Shown: positions 1-7,698 of the stretch, in pieces
Layout: every line of letters begins with the position of its first letter
Position numbering within the stretch: position 1 is the first letter of the stretch
Assembly: GCF_900129425.1 (NCBI RefSeq)
Contig: NZ_LT670817.1
Coordinates: forward strand, 1,240,001-1,304,000
DNA from: Bradyrhizobium erythrophlei
GTDB lineage: Bacteria; Pseudomonadota; Alphaproteobacteria; Rhizobiales; Xanthobacteraceae
Reading direction: 5' to 3'
DNA length: 64,000 bases
Notes under the pieces: model-generated
What the model was told of the DNA's origin: nothing
What the model saw: the letters and a program-made list of their open reading frames with translations, nothing else
Database searches by the model: none
Made by a program: the position numbers and the translations under genes

Positions 1-418
1 CTGGGTTTTGCCCAATGGTGCTGTAACCGCTTCCAAGGACCCCGCCATTCTGGATGGTCAGGGATCCTCCTTGGTTAACGCCGACTGTCAAATCGCCGGA
101 CTGGGTACCTGGCCCTTCCACGACCGGGTTCGGGCCGCCACCTGCACCTGAAATTGAATCGATTGAGGTGGTGGTACTTCCCGTCGGAACGCCTGTCGAC
201 CAGTTGCCGGCGCTGAACCAGTCAGACGAGGCAGCGCCAGTCCAGGAATCGTCTGCGTGAACCGGTGACGCCGAGAGTGCGGCAATAATTCCGGCAATCG
301 CGGTGGTGCCAAGAAGCCCCGTGCGTCGAGTTTTCCCCCCATTCGGCTTTGTACCAGCGCCGGATGACCGATTGGGCTTGCACGACTTCGCCATCTCAAA
401 AGCTGCAATTTCGACCAT
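1..418 (-). CDS. Autotransporter N-terminus (partial, runs off the left edge)
   Basis: Reading leftward from an ATG at 418 the frame stays open to base 1 (139 codons). It begins with a long basic leader (residues 1-33) and a hydrophobic stretch (GLLGTTAIAGIIAALSASP), followed by VHADD, a typical extended signal peptide of large secreted proteins. The mature part has the motif WFSAGNWSTGVPTG and a glycine/asparagine-rich beta-strand pattern (GGSLTIQNGGVLGSG), as in passenger domains of type V autotransporters with PEP/autotransporter-associated beta-strand repeats. The C-terminal barrel would lie outside the window. An internal ATG at 394 is an alternative start. It is divergent from the AraC-type regulator at 687, which may control it (inference). 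Confidence 0.75.
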   Translation of the reverse strand, partial: MVEIAAFEMAKSCKPNRSSGAGTKPNGGKTRRTGLLGTTAIAGIIAALSASPVHADDSWTGAASSDWFSAGNWSTGVPTGSTTTSIDSISGAGGGPNPVVEGPGTQSGDLTVGVNQGGSLTIQNGGVLGSGYSTIGQNP

Positions 419-686
419 AAACGCTCTCGGATGGCTCAATCAGTGGGCCACGACAGGAAGGCGTCTGCCTGCGCGACTTGAGTCTGCTGTTTCTCATTCG
501 GGGGTAATTGACCGCCGCTGGCAACACAACGGGTCTAACGTGAAAACCCCTGCGCATGATACTTTTGACTTCAGCAGTCAAATCATCTGAACTGCGGAGG
601 CAAGTGTGGGGACCGCCGCGGAAGCGCTTCCACGCCGCGCTGGACGATTTGCTCCGATCGAATCAGAGCCCAATTGAAAGAAATCG

Positions 687-1709
687 ATGGTCACCATGAC
701 GGCTGCGATTCCCGGTTTTCACTTTGACACGAACGATTTTCCGGAAAGCCAGCGTTTTGAGATTTGGCGCTCAGGAATCACGACGCATCAGGTTACGCGC
801 ACCGAACCTCCCGGCGCCCCGTTCAATGCGGTGGTGGACGCCTGGACTCTCGGGGATATGGTGATGACCCATTCCGACATCGGTGCCGCCAAGATGGTGC
901 GGACGAAAGAGATGGCGCAGCAGGATGGCCGCGACTGGATCCTGGTTCTTCTCCTGAAATCCGGCACCATGAGCTTTGCGGTAGACGATGGGGCGAAGAA
1001 ACAAACGATTCGGCAAGGCGAAGTGGCTGTCTTTGACACCATCCGCGACTTTGCATCAGATGGCTCTGCGATGGACAGCGTCACCTGCGCAATTTCCAGG
1101 CGAGCTTTTGCGCAAATAACATCCCCGCTTCACCATGGTCTGATCGTTGAGGGGGCGTGGGGGCGTCTTTTGGCCGACTACTTGCTCTCGTTTCTGCGGC
1201 AGCTGCCGGAAATGGATGCCGGCGACGCATCAAGCCTCACCGGGGCCTTTGTCGGAGTGCTCGCGGCGGCACTTCGGGCCGCGCAGCCAACCGGCGATGC
1301 ACCAGTCAGCAAGACGATCGCGACCGCCCGCCATCGCGTGGAATCGCACATCGACCAGAATCTGACCTCCGGCCAACTCACTTCCGAACAGATCTGCGAA
1401 AAGCTCGCCCTTTCCCCATCAAGCTTGTATCGGGCGTTCGCCCACGCCGGAGGGATCACAGCCTATATTCGCAAAAGGCGGCTCGAGGTCATTCATGCCT
1501 TGCTGAACACAACGACCGATGGCCTTTCGATTGGCGCGATCGCGCGTCAGTACGGCTTTGTCAGTGCCGCGCATTTCAGCAGGGCGTTTCGAAAACAGTT
1601 CGGCTTCAGTCCTCGCGCCGCGCGCCTCGGATCAGTCCTTGTCCGGCCGCCCGCAAGGGATGCCGATGAGGCCGCAGTGTTTCGTCATTGGGAAGAACAG
1701 CTGCGTTGA
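687..1709 (+). CDS. AraC family transcriptional regulator
   Basis: 340 aa. Residues about 20-190 resemble the AraC-binding-like ligand domain. Residues about 231-312 form the double helix-turn-helix, with LTSEQICEKLALSPSSLYRA as the first unit and the diagnostic YGFVSAAHFSRAFRKQFG plus SPRAAR in the second. GAAAG lies six bases before the ATG at 687; ATG 696 is a possible alternative. The gene faces away from the autotransporter fragment across about 270 bp, so local control of that gene is plausible but not shown. The effector is unknown. A repeat copy follows the stop codon. Confidence 0.9.
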   Translation: MVTMTAAIPGFHFDTNDFPESQRFEIWRSGITTHQVTRTEPPGAPFNAVVDAWTLGDMVMTHSDIGAAKMVRTKEMAQQDGRDWILVLLLKSGTMSFAVDDGAKKQTIRQGEVAVFDTIRDFASDGSAMDSVTCAISRRAFAQITSPLHHGLIVEGAWGRLLADYLLSFLRQLPEMDAGDASSLTGAFVGVLAAALRAAQPTGDAPVSKTIATARHRVESHIDQNLTSGQLTSEQICEKLALSPSSLYRAFAHAGGITAYIRKRRLEVIHALLNTTTDGLSIGAIARQYGFVSAAHFSRAFRKQFGFSPRAARLGSVLVRPPARDADEAAVFRHWEEQLR

Positions 1710-1792
1710 AGCCTGCTCCGGCTATCGAGCTTCAAATCTGAGCTTATCGATCATATCAAGCATGATGAAGGCTGTAACACGCGAAGTCCGTT

Positions 1793-1900
1793 CTGGGTCA
1801 ATCGCGTCATTTCGATCGTGGTTCGGCCACTTCCGGTCTGCCCCTATGAACGGACATAGTCAGGCCGCTCCAGCATGTCGGAAAAGTGCCACAAGCTGAC
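1793..1900 (+). repeat. Dispersed ~105-bp repeat, copy 1
   Basis: Starts with CTGGGTCAATCGCGTCATTT and ends with GTGCCACAAGCTGAC. In between it has a CACTTCCGGTCTGCCCC block and a GAACGGACATAGTCAG block. The same order of blocks recurs at 3519, 4093, 4411 (partial), 7483, 9071 and 10684, with looser copies at 2843, 5712 and 6523. All have the GGGTCAA end on the left. It lies between the AraC gene and the methyltransferase and carries no credible ORF. Confidence 0.85.
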
Positions 1901-1975
1901 TCCGCCCTGTCGCCGACCCCTGGGAGCTGCCATCGTTGCGCCGGCGGAGAAGATCAGTCTAGAGGGAGGCGGATC

Positions 1976-2815
1976 ATGTCTGCAGCACTGTCTAACAGCG
2001 AGGCGGAGCGACTGCGCGCCTTCGAACGCCAGGGCCATGATGCTTTAGCAACGAGCTATCACGCATTTTTTGCAGCGGTGACGGCCCTTGCCACTAGCCC
2101 ACTCCTGGACGCGGTGCATCTGCGCCCAGGTATAGGTTTGCTGGACGTCGCGACCGGGCCGGGCGCTCTTGCAGCCGAAGCCGCAAATCGGGGGGCGCGT
2201 CCGGTCGGCATCGACTTGTCGCCGCAGATGATAGAACTGGCGCGGCGACTGCACCCCGCCATCGATTTTCGTGAAGCTGACGTAGAACGTCTCCCATTTG
2301 CTGATGATACGTTCGATGCAGTTGTCTGCGCTTTCGGCCTCGGGCATTTTCCCCGGCCAGAAGTTGCTGTCGCAGAGTGTGTTCGGACCTTGTTACCCGG
2401 GGGACGCGTTGCATTTTCTTGGTGGGATGATCCGTCGCGCCAGCGAATCCAAGGTATTTTCCGGGATGCTATTGCCGAGATTGGCGTATCGATGCCGCCG
2501 GACGTGCCACAGGGCCACGATGTGTACCGTTTCTCCAACACAGGAGAGTTCCTCCGGCTGCTAAAGGGGGCCGGACTCACCGAAGTAACAGTCATTGAGC
2601 ACGCCACGATCTATTCCGTCTCCGACACGGACACTCTTTGGCGAGGTGGCTTGGGTAGCCTCGTTTTGACCGGCGCTGCGATCCGGCAGCAAGATAAGCC
2701 AACTCAGGACCTGATCCGATCCGCGTTCGAGCGTCGCGCCAGCATCTACAGATCACCCGATGGGCTGAGATTGCCGGTCGCATTCAAAATAGGCTCTGGC
2801 CGACAGCCGACTTGA
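1976..2815 (+). CDS. Class I SAM-dependent methyltransferase
   Basis: 279 aa from the ATG at 1976, chosen because AGAGGGAGGCGGATC stands directly before it; the frame is open further upstream without a comparable site. The Rossmann fold shows motif I LLDVATGPG (55-63), the ribose-binding acidic residue in PVGIDLS (about 76-82), LPFADDTFDAVVCAFGLGH (106-124) and PGGR (141-144). This is the Methyltransf_11/UbiE-like pattern. The substrate cannot be told from sequence. It stands alone, with repeats on both sides and a convergent broken gene at its 3' end. Confidence 0.85.
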   Translation: MSAALSNSEAERLRAFERQGHDALATSYHAFFAAVTALATSPLLDAVHLRPGIGLLDVATGPGALAAEAANRGARPVGIDLSPQMIELARRLHPAIDFREADVERLPFADDTFDAVVCAFGLGHFPRPEVAVAECVRTLLPGGRVAFSWWDDPSRQRIQGIFRDAIAEIGVSMPPDVPQGHDVYRFSNTGEFLRLLKGAGLTEVTVIEHATIYSVSDTDTLWRGGLGSLVLTGAAIRQQDKPTQDLIRSAFERRASIYRSPDGLRLPVAFKIGSGRQPT

Positions 2816-3405
2816 ATGGCGCGACAACCTCGAGGTCCGGACTGGGTCAAACTCGGACCTCTGCGCGCGCAACCGCTAGGTCCGCTCTGCCCACGATTTA
2901 TCGACGGCGCAAGCTGCTTGAGCAATTCCAGCCATTTCGCGACGATCGAATACTCATAAAGCGCGAAGCCGGTGATGTTGCCACCGGGTCGCGCCAAACT
3001 TGCGACGAATCCACCGCCGACCGGATCGCTGACCTGAACGAACACAATCGGTATCGTTTGAGTTGCCTGTTTCAGCCGCTCCAAGGCGGGCGTGGCCGCG
3101 GCGACGATAACATCTGGATTCGGGCCGACGAGCTCCACCGCATAGGCGCCCAGGCGCTCGGCATCGCCGCCGCCCCAGCGAACATCGATCCTTACATTGC
3201 GGCCATCATTCCATCCGAGCTTCTCAAGGCCGTCTCGCAGGGCCGACATCCTGCGCTGCGCGTCGGGATCGCTCTCCAATGGCGCTATCAGCACGCCGAC
3301 CCGCCGCATCCGCTCGGGCTGCTGCGCGCGCGCGGCGAGCGGCCAGGCGACCGCCGAGCCGCCAAGTGTAGCTAAAAATCTTCGCCGTCCGATGAAGCTT
3401 GCCAT
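2746..3405 (-). pseudogene. Truncated ABC transporter substrate-binding protein
   Basis: Starts at ATG 3405 after GGAGGGTCAC. A twin-arginine type signal (GRRRFLATLGGSAVAWPLA, cut near ARAQQ) leads into the ABC_sub_bind family (PF04392, often annotated as a tryptophan/tyrosine-type binding protein): RVGVLIA, LGWNDGRNVRIDVRW, DVIVAAATPAL, TIPIVFVQVSDPVGGGFVASL, RPGGNITGF. Members are usually about 320-330 aa. Here similarity stops near residue 170 (LLKQLAPSIN), at about base 2895, next to a degenerate copy of the 105-bp repeat. The frame then runs through unrelated sequence into the 3' end of the methyltransferase. The second lobe is missing, so it is probably not functional. Confidence 0.85.
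2843..2892 (+). repeat. Degenerate partial copy of the ~105-bp repeat
   Basis: GGGTCAAACTCGGACCTCTG, then AGGTCCGCTCTGCCCAC, matches the left half of the copy at 6523. It sits exactly where the ABC substrate-binding gene loses its similarity. Confidence 0.55.
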
Positions 3406-3518
3406 GTGACCCTCCGCTTGGGGGTCATGCCCATGCAATGCAGGGGAGGATATCACGCATTACCGAAGGACGAACGATGCCTTTGCGCTGCGAAAGGCTG
3501 GAGCCGCCCATTTCTCAG

Positions 3519-3626
3519 ATGGGTCAATCGCGTCATTTCGACCGTGGTTCGGCCGCTTCCGGTCTGCCCCTAGGAACGGACATAGTCAGACCGCCCCGGC
3601 ATGTCGGAGAAGTGCCACAACCCAAC
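3519..3626 (+). repeat. Dispersed ~105-bp repeat, copy 2
   Basis: GGGTCAATCGCGTCATTTCG ... CTTCCGGTCTGCCCCTAGGA ... CATGTCGGAGAAGTGCCACA. Nearly identical to copy 1. It occupies most of the gap between the truncated ABC gene and the potassium channel. Confidence 0.85.
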
Positions 3627-3677
3627 TCATGCAATGCAGCAAACAGCACCCTCACTCGACCCCTCGTCGATATAAGA

Positions 3678-4022
3678 TCACTCATTGCCACCCCCGTCAT
3701 CAGTGAGCGCTGAGTGCATGGCGTAGACGGCAATTGCCGCTATGAGACCCGTAACAAAGAGCCCGAAAAAGCCAATTCCGATCGCAAGTGCGCGCGTCAA
3801 CGCCTGCCTCGGGACGAGATCACCGTAACCAATCGTGAGGCCGGTAATGAAAGTGAAATAGACCGCATCCCCGAGAGACCAGCCCTCAACAAAACCAGTC
3901 AGCAAGCCCAGGGCAAGCTGAATTGCTAGAATTGCCGACAACACCGGCCACGTGACGTGAATGGCATGGCCGAGCGCCACGAAAAAGCGCCGCCGCAGCG
4001 TTTTCGGTGCCGGCCGGTTCAT
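3678..4022 (-). CDS. Small two-TM potassium channel family protein
   Basis: 114 aa from ATG 4022, preceded by GGAGGTCGTCGCGAC; a longer upstream frame lacks such a site. TM1 spans about 22-45, the pore loop carries the selectivity filter TIGYGD (63-68), and TM2 spans about 79-103. This is the Ion_trans_2 architecture, a K+-selective pore expected to work as a tetramer in the inner membrane. It has no cytoplasmic RCK or cyclic-nucleotide domain, so gating is unknown. The Crp/Fnr-type gene at 4444 lies on the same strand, but with repeats between them there is no evidence of an operon. Confidence 0.88.
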   Translation of the reverse strand: MNRPAPKTLRRRFFVALGHAIHVTWPVLSAILAIQLALGLLTGFVEGWSLGDAVYFTFITGLTIGYGDLVPRQALTRALAIGIGFFGLFVTGLIAAIAVYAMHSALTDDGGGNE

Positions 4023-4092
4023 GTCGCGACGACCTCCGTAAACGGAGCGCTGCAGAAGTGGTGCGGCAAGCAAAATGCGGCTATGCCTCCGT

Positions 4093-4191
4093 TGGGTCAA
4101 TCGCGTCGTTTCGACCGTGGTTCGGCCACTTCTGATCTGCGCCTATGAACGGACATAGTCAGACCGCCCCGGCATGTCGGAAAAGTGCCAA
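4093..4191 (+). repeat. Dispersed ~105-bp repeat, copy 3
   Basis: TGGGTCAATCGCGTCGTTTC ... ACTTCTGATCTGCGCCTATG ... GGCATGTCGGAAAAGTGCCA. It ends about 50 bp before a 3' remnant of a methyltransferase gene. Confidence 0.85.
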
Positions 4192-4241
4192 TACCGGAAG
4201 TCGCAACTTATTCAACCACGCGCATAAACACGACCTCGACG

Positions 4242-4379
4242 CTACACTCTAGCGGTTACCAGGTGGGCGGCTATCGGAAAGGCCAGCTCAGTATTGCTCG
4301 TGTATTTGCCCAAGGCATTCCTAACGTCGGTGATCAGCGCATCGCGCGCCAGAATTTCCAAGGTACGTTGGCTGTGAGG
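4242..4379 (-). pseudogene. 3' remnant of a SAM-dependent methyltransferase
   Basis: On the minus strand a stop-bounded stretch of about 45 codons reads LEILARDALITDVRNALGKY ... ELAFPIAAHLVTARV, then TAG at 4242-4244. This resembles the extreme C-terminus of class I methyltransferases, which often end in a (F/M)PIAAHLVTA-like strand. An in-frame stop lies just upstream and there is no start or cofactor motif, so it is a scrap left by deletion. It sits between repeat copies 3 and 4. The family call rests on the short C-terminal pattern only. Confidence 0.4.
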
Positions 4380-4410
4380 GCACTATAATTCGATGCAAAG
4401 AAGTCAGCTA

Positions 4411-4463
4411 TGGGTCAATCGCGCAGTTCTGACTGTGTGCCGATCACTTCCGGTCTACCCCGG
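4411..4463 (+). repeat. Partial copy of the ~105-bp repeat, overlapping a gene end
   Basis: TGGGTCAATCGCGCAGTTCT ... GATCACTTCCGGTCTACCCC. Only the left half is present. It runs into the 3' end of the Crp/Fnr-family gene, which terminates inside it, so the last few residues of that protein (GVDRK) are encoded by repeat sequence. Confidence 0.7.
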
Positions 4464-5211
4464 AAAGCAGGTCGATTCTGCGGCGCATGACCTCATAGCA
4501 CTCGCATGCCGCTGCTTCGAGCCGCGGTCTGTCTATCTCGATCACGCCCCGCTGATTAGATCGGATAGCACGCGACATCCGGAGCTTGCGCACAACGTGC
4601 GTCACCGTCGTTCGTCGTACGCCAAGCAACTCCGAAAGCACCTCTTGCGTCAGTGGCAGGAAGTCGCCGTCAACTCGATCGTGGATGTGGAGCAACCACC
4701 GGGCCATGCGGGCCTCGACGGAGTGCAGCGCATTGCAGGCCGCCACATGCTGGAATTGCGCCAAAATCGCCCTGGTGTGGGTCTGGACCGTCTGTCTGAT
4801 GGCGGCACTGCGGCTGAGGGCCGAAAAAAATCGTGCTGGAGAGATTTGCAATGAGGTGCCGGCGACGCATACGACCGCCGTCATCGGAGAGGGGAAGGGT
4901 CCGAGCGCTGGCAGGATGCCCACGGCTCCCTCATTCCCGATGACCGCCGTTGCAACCGTTTGTCCGTTCGGCATGTCCAGCATGAACGAGATCGTCCCGC
5001 TGCGGGGGAAATAGATCTGTTCAATTTGGTCTCCCGATCGTACGAGCACTGCGTCGCGTTCAAGCGATGCTTTCCGGAGGTGAGGCGCGAGCAAATCAAA
5101 ATCCGCTGGCGGCAACGCAGCTAACAGTCGATTACCTATCCTGGTAGTGTGCTCCATAACGGGGAAGATCCTTCCCTCGACGGACGCGCGGCTCTCTGCA
5201 GAATAGTCCAT
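4444..5211 (-). CDS. Crp/Fnr family transcriptional regulator
   Basis: 255 aa from ATG 5211, or 237 aa from ATG 5157, which has GGAAGGATCTTCC upstream and may be the real start. Residues about 25-145 form the cyclic-nucleotide-binding-like beta barrel (LVRSGDQIEQIYFPRSGTIS; VIGNEGAVGI). Residues about 165-225 hold a winged HTH with the recognition segment VLSELLGVRRTTVTHVVRKL. No Fnr-type cysteine cluster is visible. Alphaproteobacteria carry many such regulators with unknown ligands. Its stop codon lies within a repeat copy, so the C-terminus may have been replaced. Confidence 0.88.
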   Translation of the reverse strand: MDYSAESRASVEGRIFPVMEHTTRIGNRLLAALPPADFDLLAPHLRKASLERDAVLVRSGDQIEQIYFPRSGTISFMLDMPNGQTVATAVIGNEGAVGILPALGPFPSPMTAVVCVAGTSLQISPARFFSALSRSAAIRQTVQTHTRAILAQFQHVAACNALHSVEARMARWLLHIHDRVDGDFLPLTQEVLSELLGVRRTTVTHVVRKLRMSRAIRSNQRGVIEIDRPRLEAAACECYEVMRRRIDLLSGVDRK

Positions 5212-5227
5212 CTAGCCGCCATGGGCG

Positions 5228-5596
5228 CTACAGTGTGTTTTTCGATGTTAGAGCTGACCTTGCATGGGTCGCCCGCTCTATGTCTGGCGGCGGATGTTGT
5301 AGTCCTGCCATTGCACACCAGACACCGACATAGGCAGCATGCAATGACCTGTCTTCAACACTATCCTTGAAGTTCGGGTAATCGATTTGATCAACCATGA
5401 GGGCCAGAGCTTGCTTCACCGCATCGCGTGGTATCACCGCCCGATAGAGATAATCCGTCCCGGTGTTTCTGGTGACCTTGGCTGAAGGAAACACCTTCTC
5501 GATGTCTCCATTGCGCCGGGCCCGTACAAGCAACTCAGTCGGGCCACAGTCCTTGCTGACGATGGACAGAAAGCAGTCGGAGTGCATTATCCACAT
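5228..5596 (-). CDS. Conserved hypothetical protein
   Basis: 122 aa. ATG 5596 is preceded by GGAGGGGAAATT, a strong ribosome binding site. The N-terminal two thirds (IMHSDCFLSIVSKDCGPTEL, LLVRARRNGDIEKVFP, TGTDYLYRAVIPR) looks like a compact soluble domain that is conserved in rhizobia as I recall; the last 20 residues are variable. No function is recognised. It lies 16 bp upstream of the Crp-family gene on the same strand, so the two may be co-transcribed. Confidence 0.7.
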   Translation of the reverse strand: MWIMHSDCFLSIVSKDCGPTELLVRARRNGDIEKVFPSAKVTRNTGTDYLYRAVIPRDAVKQALALMVDQIDYPNFKDSVEDRSLHAAYVGVWCAMAGLQHPPPDIERATHARSALTSKNTL

Positions 5597-5711
5597 AATT
5601 TCCCCTCCATGGTTTTGCTGATGTATGCAGCCACCAGCCGTTTTGCAAATCGGTGTTTGCGTGGCGGCGGGGTCGCCACCATCGGCAGCCCTCTAAAGTT
5701 CGGGCTGCGCA

Positions 5712-5793
5712 AGCGGCACGTCCGCTTCACCCCCCCAAGAACGGACTTCGTTGGTCAGATCGGTCAAGTCCGAAAAGTGCCACAAGCCGACAT
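5712..5793 (+). repeat. Divergent copy of the ~105-bp repeat
   Basis: GCGGCACGTCCGCTTC and GAACGGACTTCGTTGG lead into the standard right end GTCCGAAAAGTGCCACAAGC. The left GGGTCAA end is missing or too diverged. It ends 9 bp before a cyclase gene remnant. Confidence 0.65.
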
Positions 5794-5801
5794 GTGCACC
5801 C

Positions 5802-6000
5802 TCATGCCGCCAACTCGTCGAGCAGGGTCTTCGCCTGCTTCAGGTCCGGCGTGTCGAAACCCTCGGTGAACCAGCCGTAGACTGGAGCGAGAAGTTCTCG
5901 GACCTGATCCCGCTTCCCTTGATCGCACCACAGCCGCGCCATGCTCATGGAAGCTGTGCAGCTCCCAGGACTTCGCCTGCTGTGCACGTGCGACGGCGCT
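5802..6000 (-). pseudogene. 3' remnant of an adenylate/guanylate cyclase-TPR type protein
   Basis: On the minus strand ARAQQAKSWEL is followed, after a shift of frame, by SMARLWCDQGKRDQVRELLA, PVYGWFTEGFDTPDLKQAK and TLLDELAA, then a stop at 5802. This matches the C-terminal tail of large class III adenylate cyclase/ATPase/TPR proteins that are abundant in Bradyrhizobium (family knowledge). The break after SWEL and the lack of any upstream domain show it is a dead fragment. It is bounded by a repeat copy on one side and the RidA-family gene on the other. Confidence 0.7.
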
Positions 6001-6016
6001 GTCCTTACCGGTGATC

Positions 6017-6418
6017 TCAGCTCTTCGTGACGGCCACGCAGTCGATCTCGATATCGAACGGACCGGTCCACTCCGGGACGCAGAAGAAGATTCGGGCAGG
6101 CGGGTTCTTGGGGAAGTAGCGTTTGTAGATCTCGTTGAAGGTCTTGAAGCGCTCGGCGGATATGCAGAGCACGTTGCACTTCAGCACGTGATCGAGGTCC
6201 GACCCCGCCGCCTCCAGCGCTGTCTTCATTTGTTCGAGGATGCGCTCGGCCTGGCGCTCGAACGGGGCATGCTGCAGGAGTTCGCCGGTGTCCGGGTCGA
6301 AGGGCGGCATGCCGGACATGAACACCATGTTCCCAGCTCGGGTGCAGACCGAGACGGGAGCGCCCCATTTCTCAAAATTGGTGCTGAACGGTTCGACGCG
6401 GATGATCTCTCGTTCCAT
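6017..6418 (-). CDS. RidA/YjgF family protein
   Basis: 133 aa, close to the usual 125-135 of the family. It has VCTRAGNMVFMSGMPPFDPD near the N-terminus, LEQMKTALEAAGSDLDHVLK in the middle and the ARIFFCVPEW segment near the end, where canonical RidA carries the enamine/imine-binding arginine (here in PARIFF). RidA proteins are trimers that hydrolyse reactive enamine intermediates from PLP enzymes. This member belongs to a divergent subgroup, so its substrate is uncertain. AAGGAGGAAAGCC precedes the ATG at 6418. Confidence 0.88.
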   Translation of the reverse strand: MEREIIRVEPFSTNFEKWGAPVSVCTRAGNMVFMSGMPPFDPDTGELLQHAPFERQAERILEQMKTALEAAGSDLDHVLKCNVLCISAERFKTFNEIYKRYFPKNPPARIFFCVPEWTGPFDIEIDCVAVTKS

Positions 6419-6522
6419 GGCTTTCCTCCTTTAAGGTCGCTTCAGATGACCAATTCGACTACTACATCGTTTGCACGAGGGCTGTGTTGTGCGTCACAGC
6501 AATTTGACCGCCAATGTCGCTG

Positions 6523-6630
6523 ATGGGTCAAACTCCGACCTCGGGCCACATCCGAGCGAGGTCCGTTCATCCCCTCATAGCGGACATGCGACGACTACGG
6601 TGGCAGGTCCGCTTGGTGCCACAAGCAGAC
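6523..6630 (+). repeat. Divergent copy of the ~105-bp repeat
   Basis: ATGGGTCAAACTCCGACCTC ... GAGGTCCGTTCATCCCCTCA ... TCCGCTTGGTGCCACAAGCA. Both ends are recognisable; the middle is diverged. It fills the gap between the RidA-family gene and the Cys-rich protein gene. Confidence 0.65.
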
Positions 6631-6716
6631 ATCAGTTCGATTTTGACGGTGAGGACTCTAGGACGTTGTAAGCCTGTCGCGTAAAGCTTGACTGAGGCGG
6701 CTGTGCCGGACGCCAT

Positions 6717-7100
6717 TTAGTTCGTGCGGTGCGGAGGCTTCTTCTTTCGATGCTGTGTCGGCTGCGTTGCCTTTGGAGGCTGCGGAGGTTGCGGCCAGTA
6801 GGCACAGCCGAAGCTACAGCCACAGCCGGCACCGCATCCGGCGGCCAGCCTTAGTTTTTGGAAGAGCGGTGATGGTCCAGCATTTTCCTTGTCGAAGACA
6901 TAGAACGTCGCCAAACTGACGTCGGAGATCTCCTCCTCACCATGAAAGATTTCGTGCTTCTGCGAGGGCGGTGATGTATTCGCCGACGCTTCGCTAGTTG
7001 AGGCGCACGCACCGCTTGCCATCGAGAGAGACATGCCGGCAAACCCTAAGGCGGGTAAGGCTTTGCTCCGACGCTTGCCTATGGAAGAGCGCTTCGGCAT
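6717..7100 (-). CDS. Small exported cysteine-rich protein
   Basis: 127 aa. Residues 1-34 look like a signal peptide (KRRSKALPALGFAGMSLSM, then GACAS). A conserved-looking acidic/hydrophobic stretch follows (HEIFHGEEEISDVSLATFYV, 49-68, then FDKENAG). The tail is glycine- and cysteine-rich with Cys at 89, 93, 95 and 99 (AAGCGAGCGCSFGCAYW), then a Pro/Gln/Lys-rich end. I recall similar proteins with longer Cys-Gly tails in Bradyrhizobium, but no function is known to me. The layout, a constant leader plus a variable Cys-rich tail, recalls modified-peptide precursors, yet no maturation enzyme is encoded nearby. Confidence 0.65.
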   Translation of the reverse strand: MPKRSSIGKRRSKALPALGFAGMSLSMASGACASTSEASANTSPPSQKHEIFHGEEEISDVSLATFYVFDKENAGPSPLFQKLRLAAGCGAGCGCSFGCAYWPQPPQPPKATQPTQHRKKKPPHRTN

Positions 7101-7321
7101 GGCACAATTCTCCCACGTGCTTGGGCATACTGAACTAAACTGGCGTGATGAAATCCGACCGAGCTAGTTCCAGTAAAGACCAATGATGGCGGTGGAGGCT
7201 ATGCCGACCCCGGCGGCGGTCAAGCCTTTGGCCAAGCGGGAAGCCGACTTCAGCGACGATAGATGACGGCCTTGATCCGATCTAGCTAAGTAGCCCCGTC
7301 CCGACCGAGTGTCCGCTTCGG

Positions 7322-7487
7322 GTCCAGGCTGTGTGAAAACGTGCACGCGCGGAGAACTCGCAGAATTGTTTTCTCTCTTTTCTTCTTCCGACGGTGACTG
7401 GCAGATCGCCTCTTCTCTTATTGAACGCAATCGAGACTAACTTTCTACGCGCAAGTTCGACGTCGGAGTTTTCACACAGCCTGGGTC
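7322..7487. repeat. Inverted repeat flanking ~130 bp
   Basis: GTCCAGGCTGTGTGAAAAC at 7322-7340 is the near-perfect reverse complement of GTTTTCACACAGCCTGGGTC at 7468-7487. The right arm runs directly into the next copy of the 105-bp repeat. Outward from the left arm the reversed sequence continues CCGAAGCGGACACTCGG, a partial reversed repeat end. The enclosed sequence holds no convincing gene; an 88-codon minus-strand frame here has only a TTG start and overlaps the arm. Confidence 0.6.
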
Positions 7488-7592
7488 AAAAACGGAAGTG
7501 ACCCTGCTTCCTTGGCAAGTCCGTTCTAACCTCAGAAGCAGACGTCGTCAGACCACCCGGGCATGTCCGAAAAGTGCCAGAAGGCGATATCC
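7483..7592 (+). repeat. Dispersed ~105-bp repeat, GGAAGTGACC subtype
   Basis: GGGTCAAAAACGGAAGTGAC ... CTTGGCAAGTCCGTTCTAAC ... ATGTCCGAAAAGTGCCAGAA. It is almost identical to the copy at 10684, so these two form one subtype distinct from copies 1-3. Confidence 0.85.
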
Positions 7593-7698
7593 CCGCGTCG
7601 TCGGCCATGTCCGCTAGGGCCATCGGTGCTTTGATCTATATCAACATACACGCACAATTAGCTTGCACTTTGATGGCTTCATCAAGTGTGCAAAAACG

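Noticed and set aside
7164..7430. 88-codon minus-strand frame with a C-terminal hydrophobic segment
   Set aside because: It starts only with TTG, has no binding site, and its middle overlaps the inverted repeat arm at 7322-7340, so the reading is probably repeat sequence.
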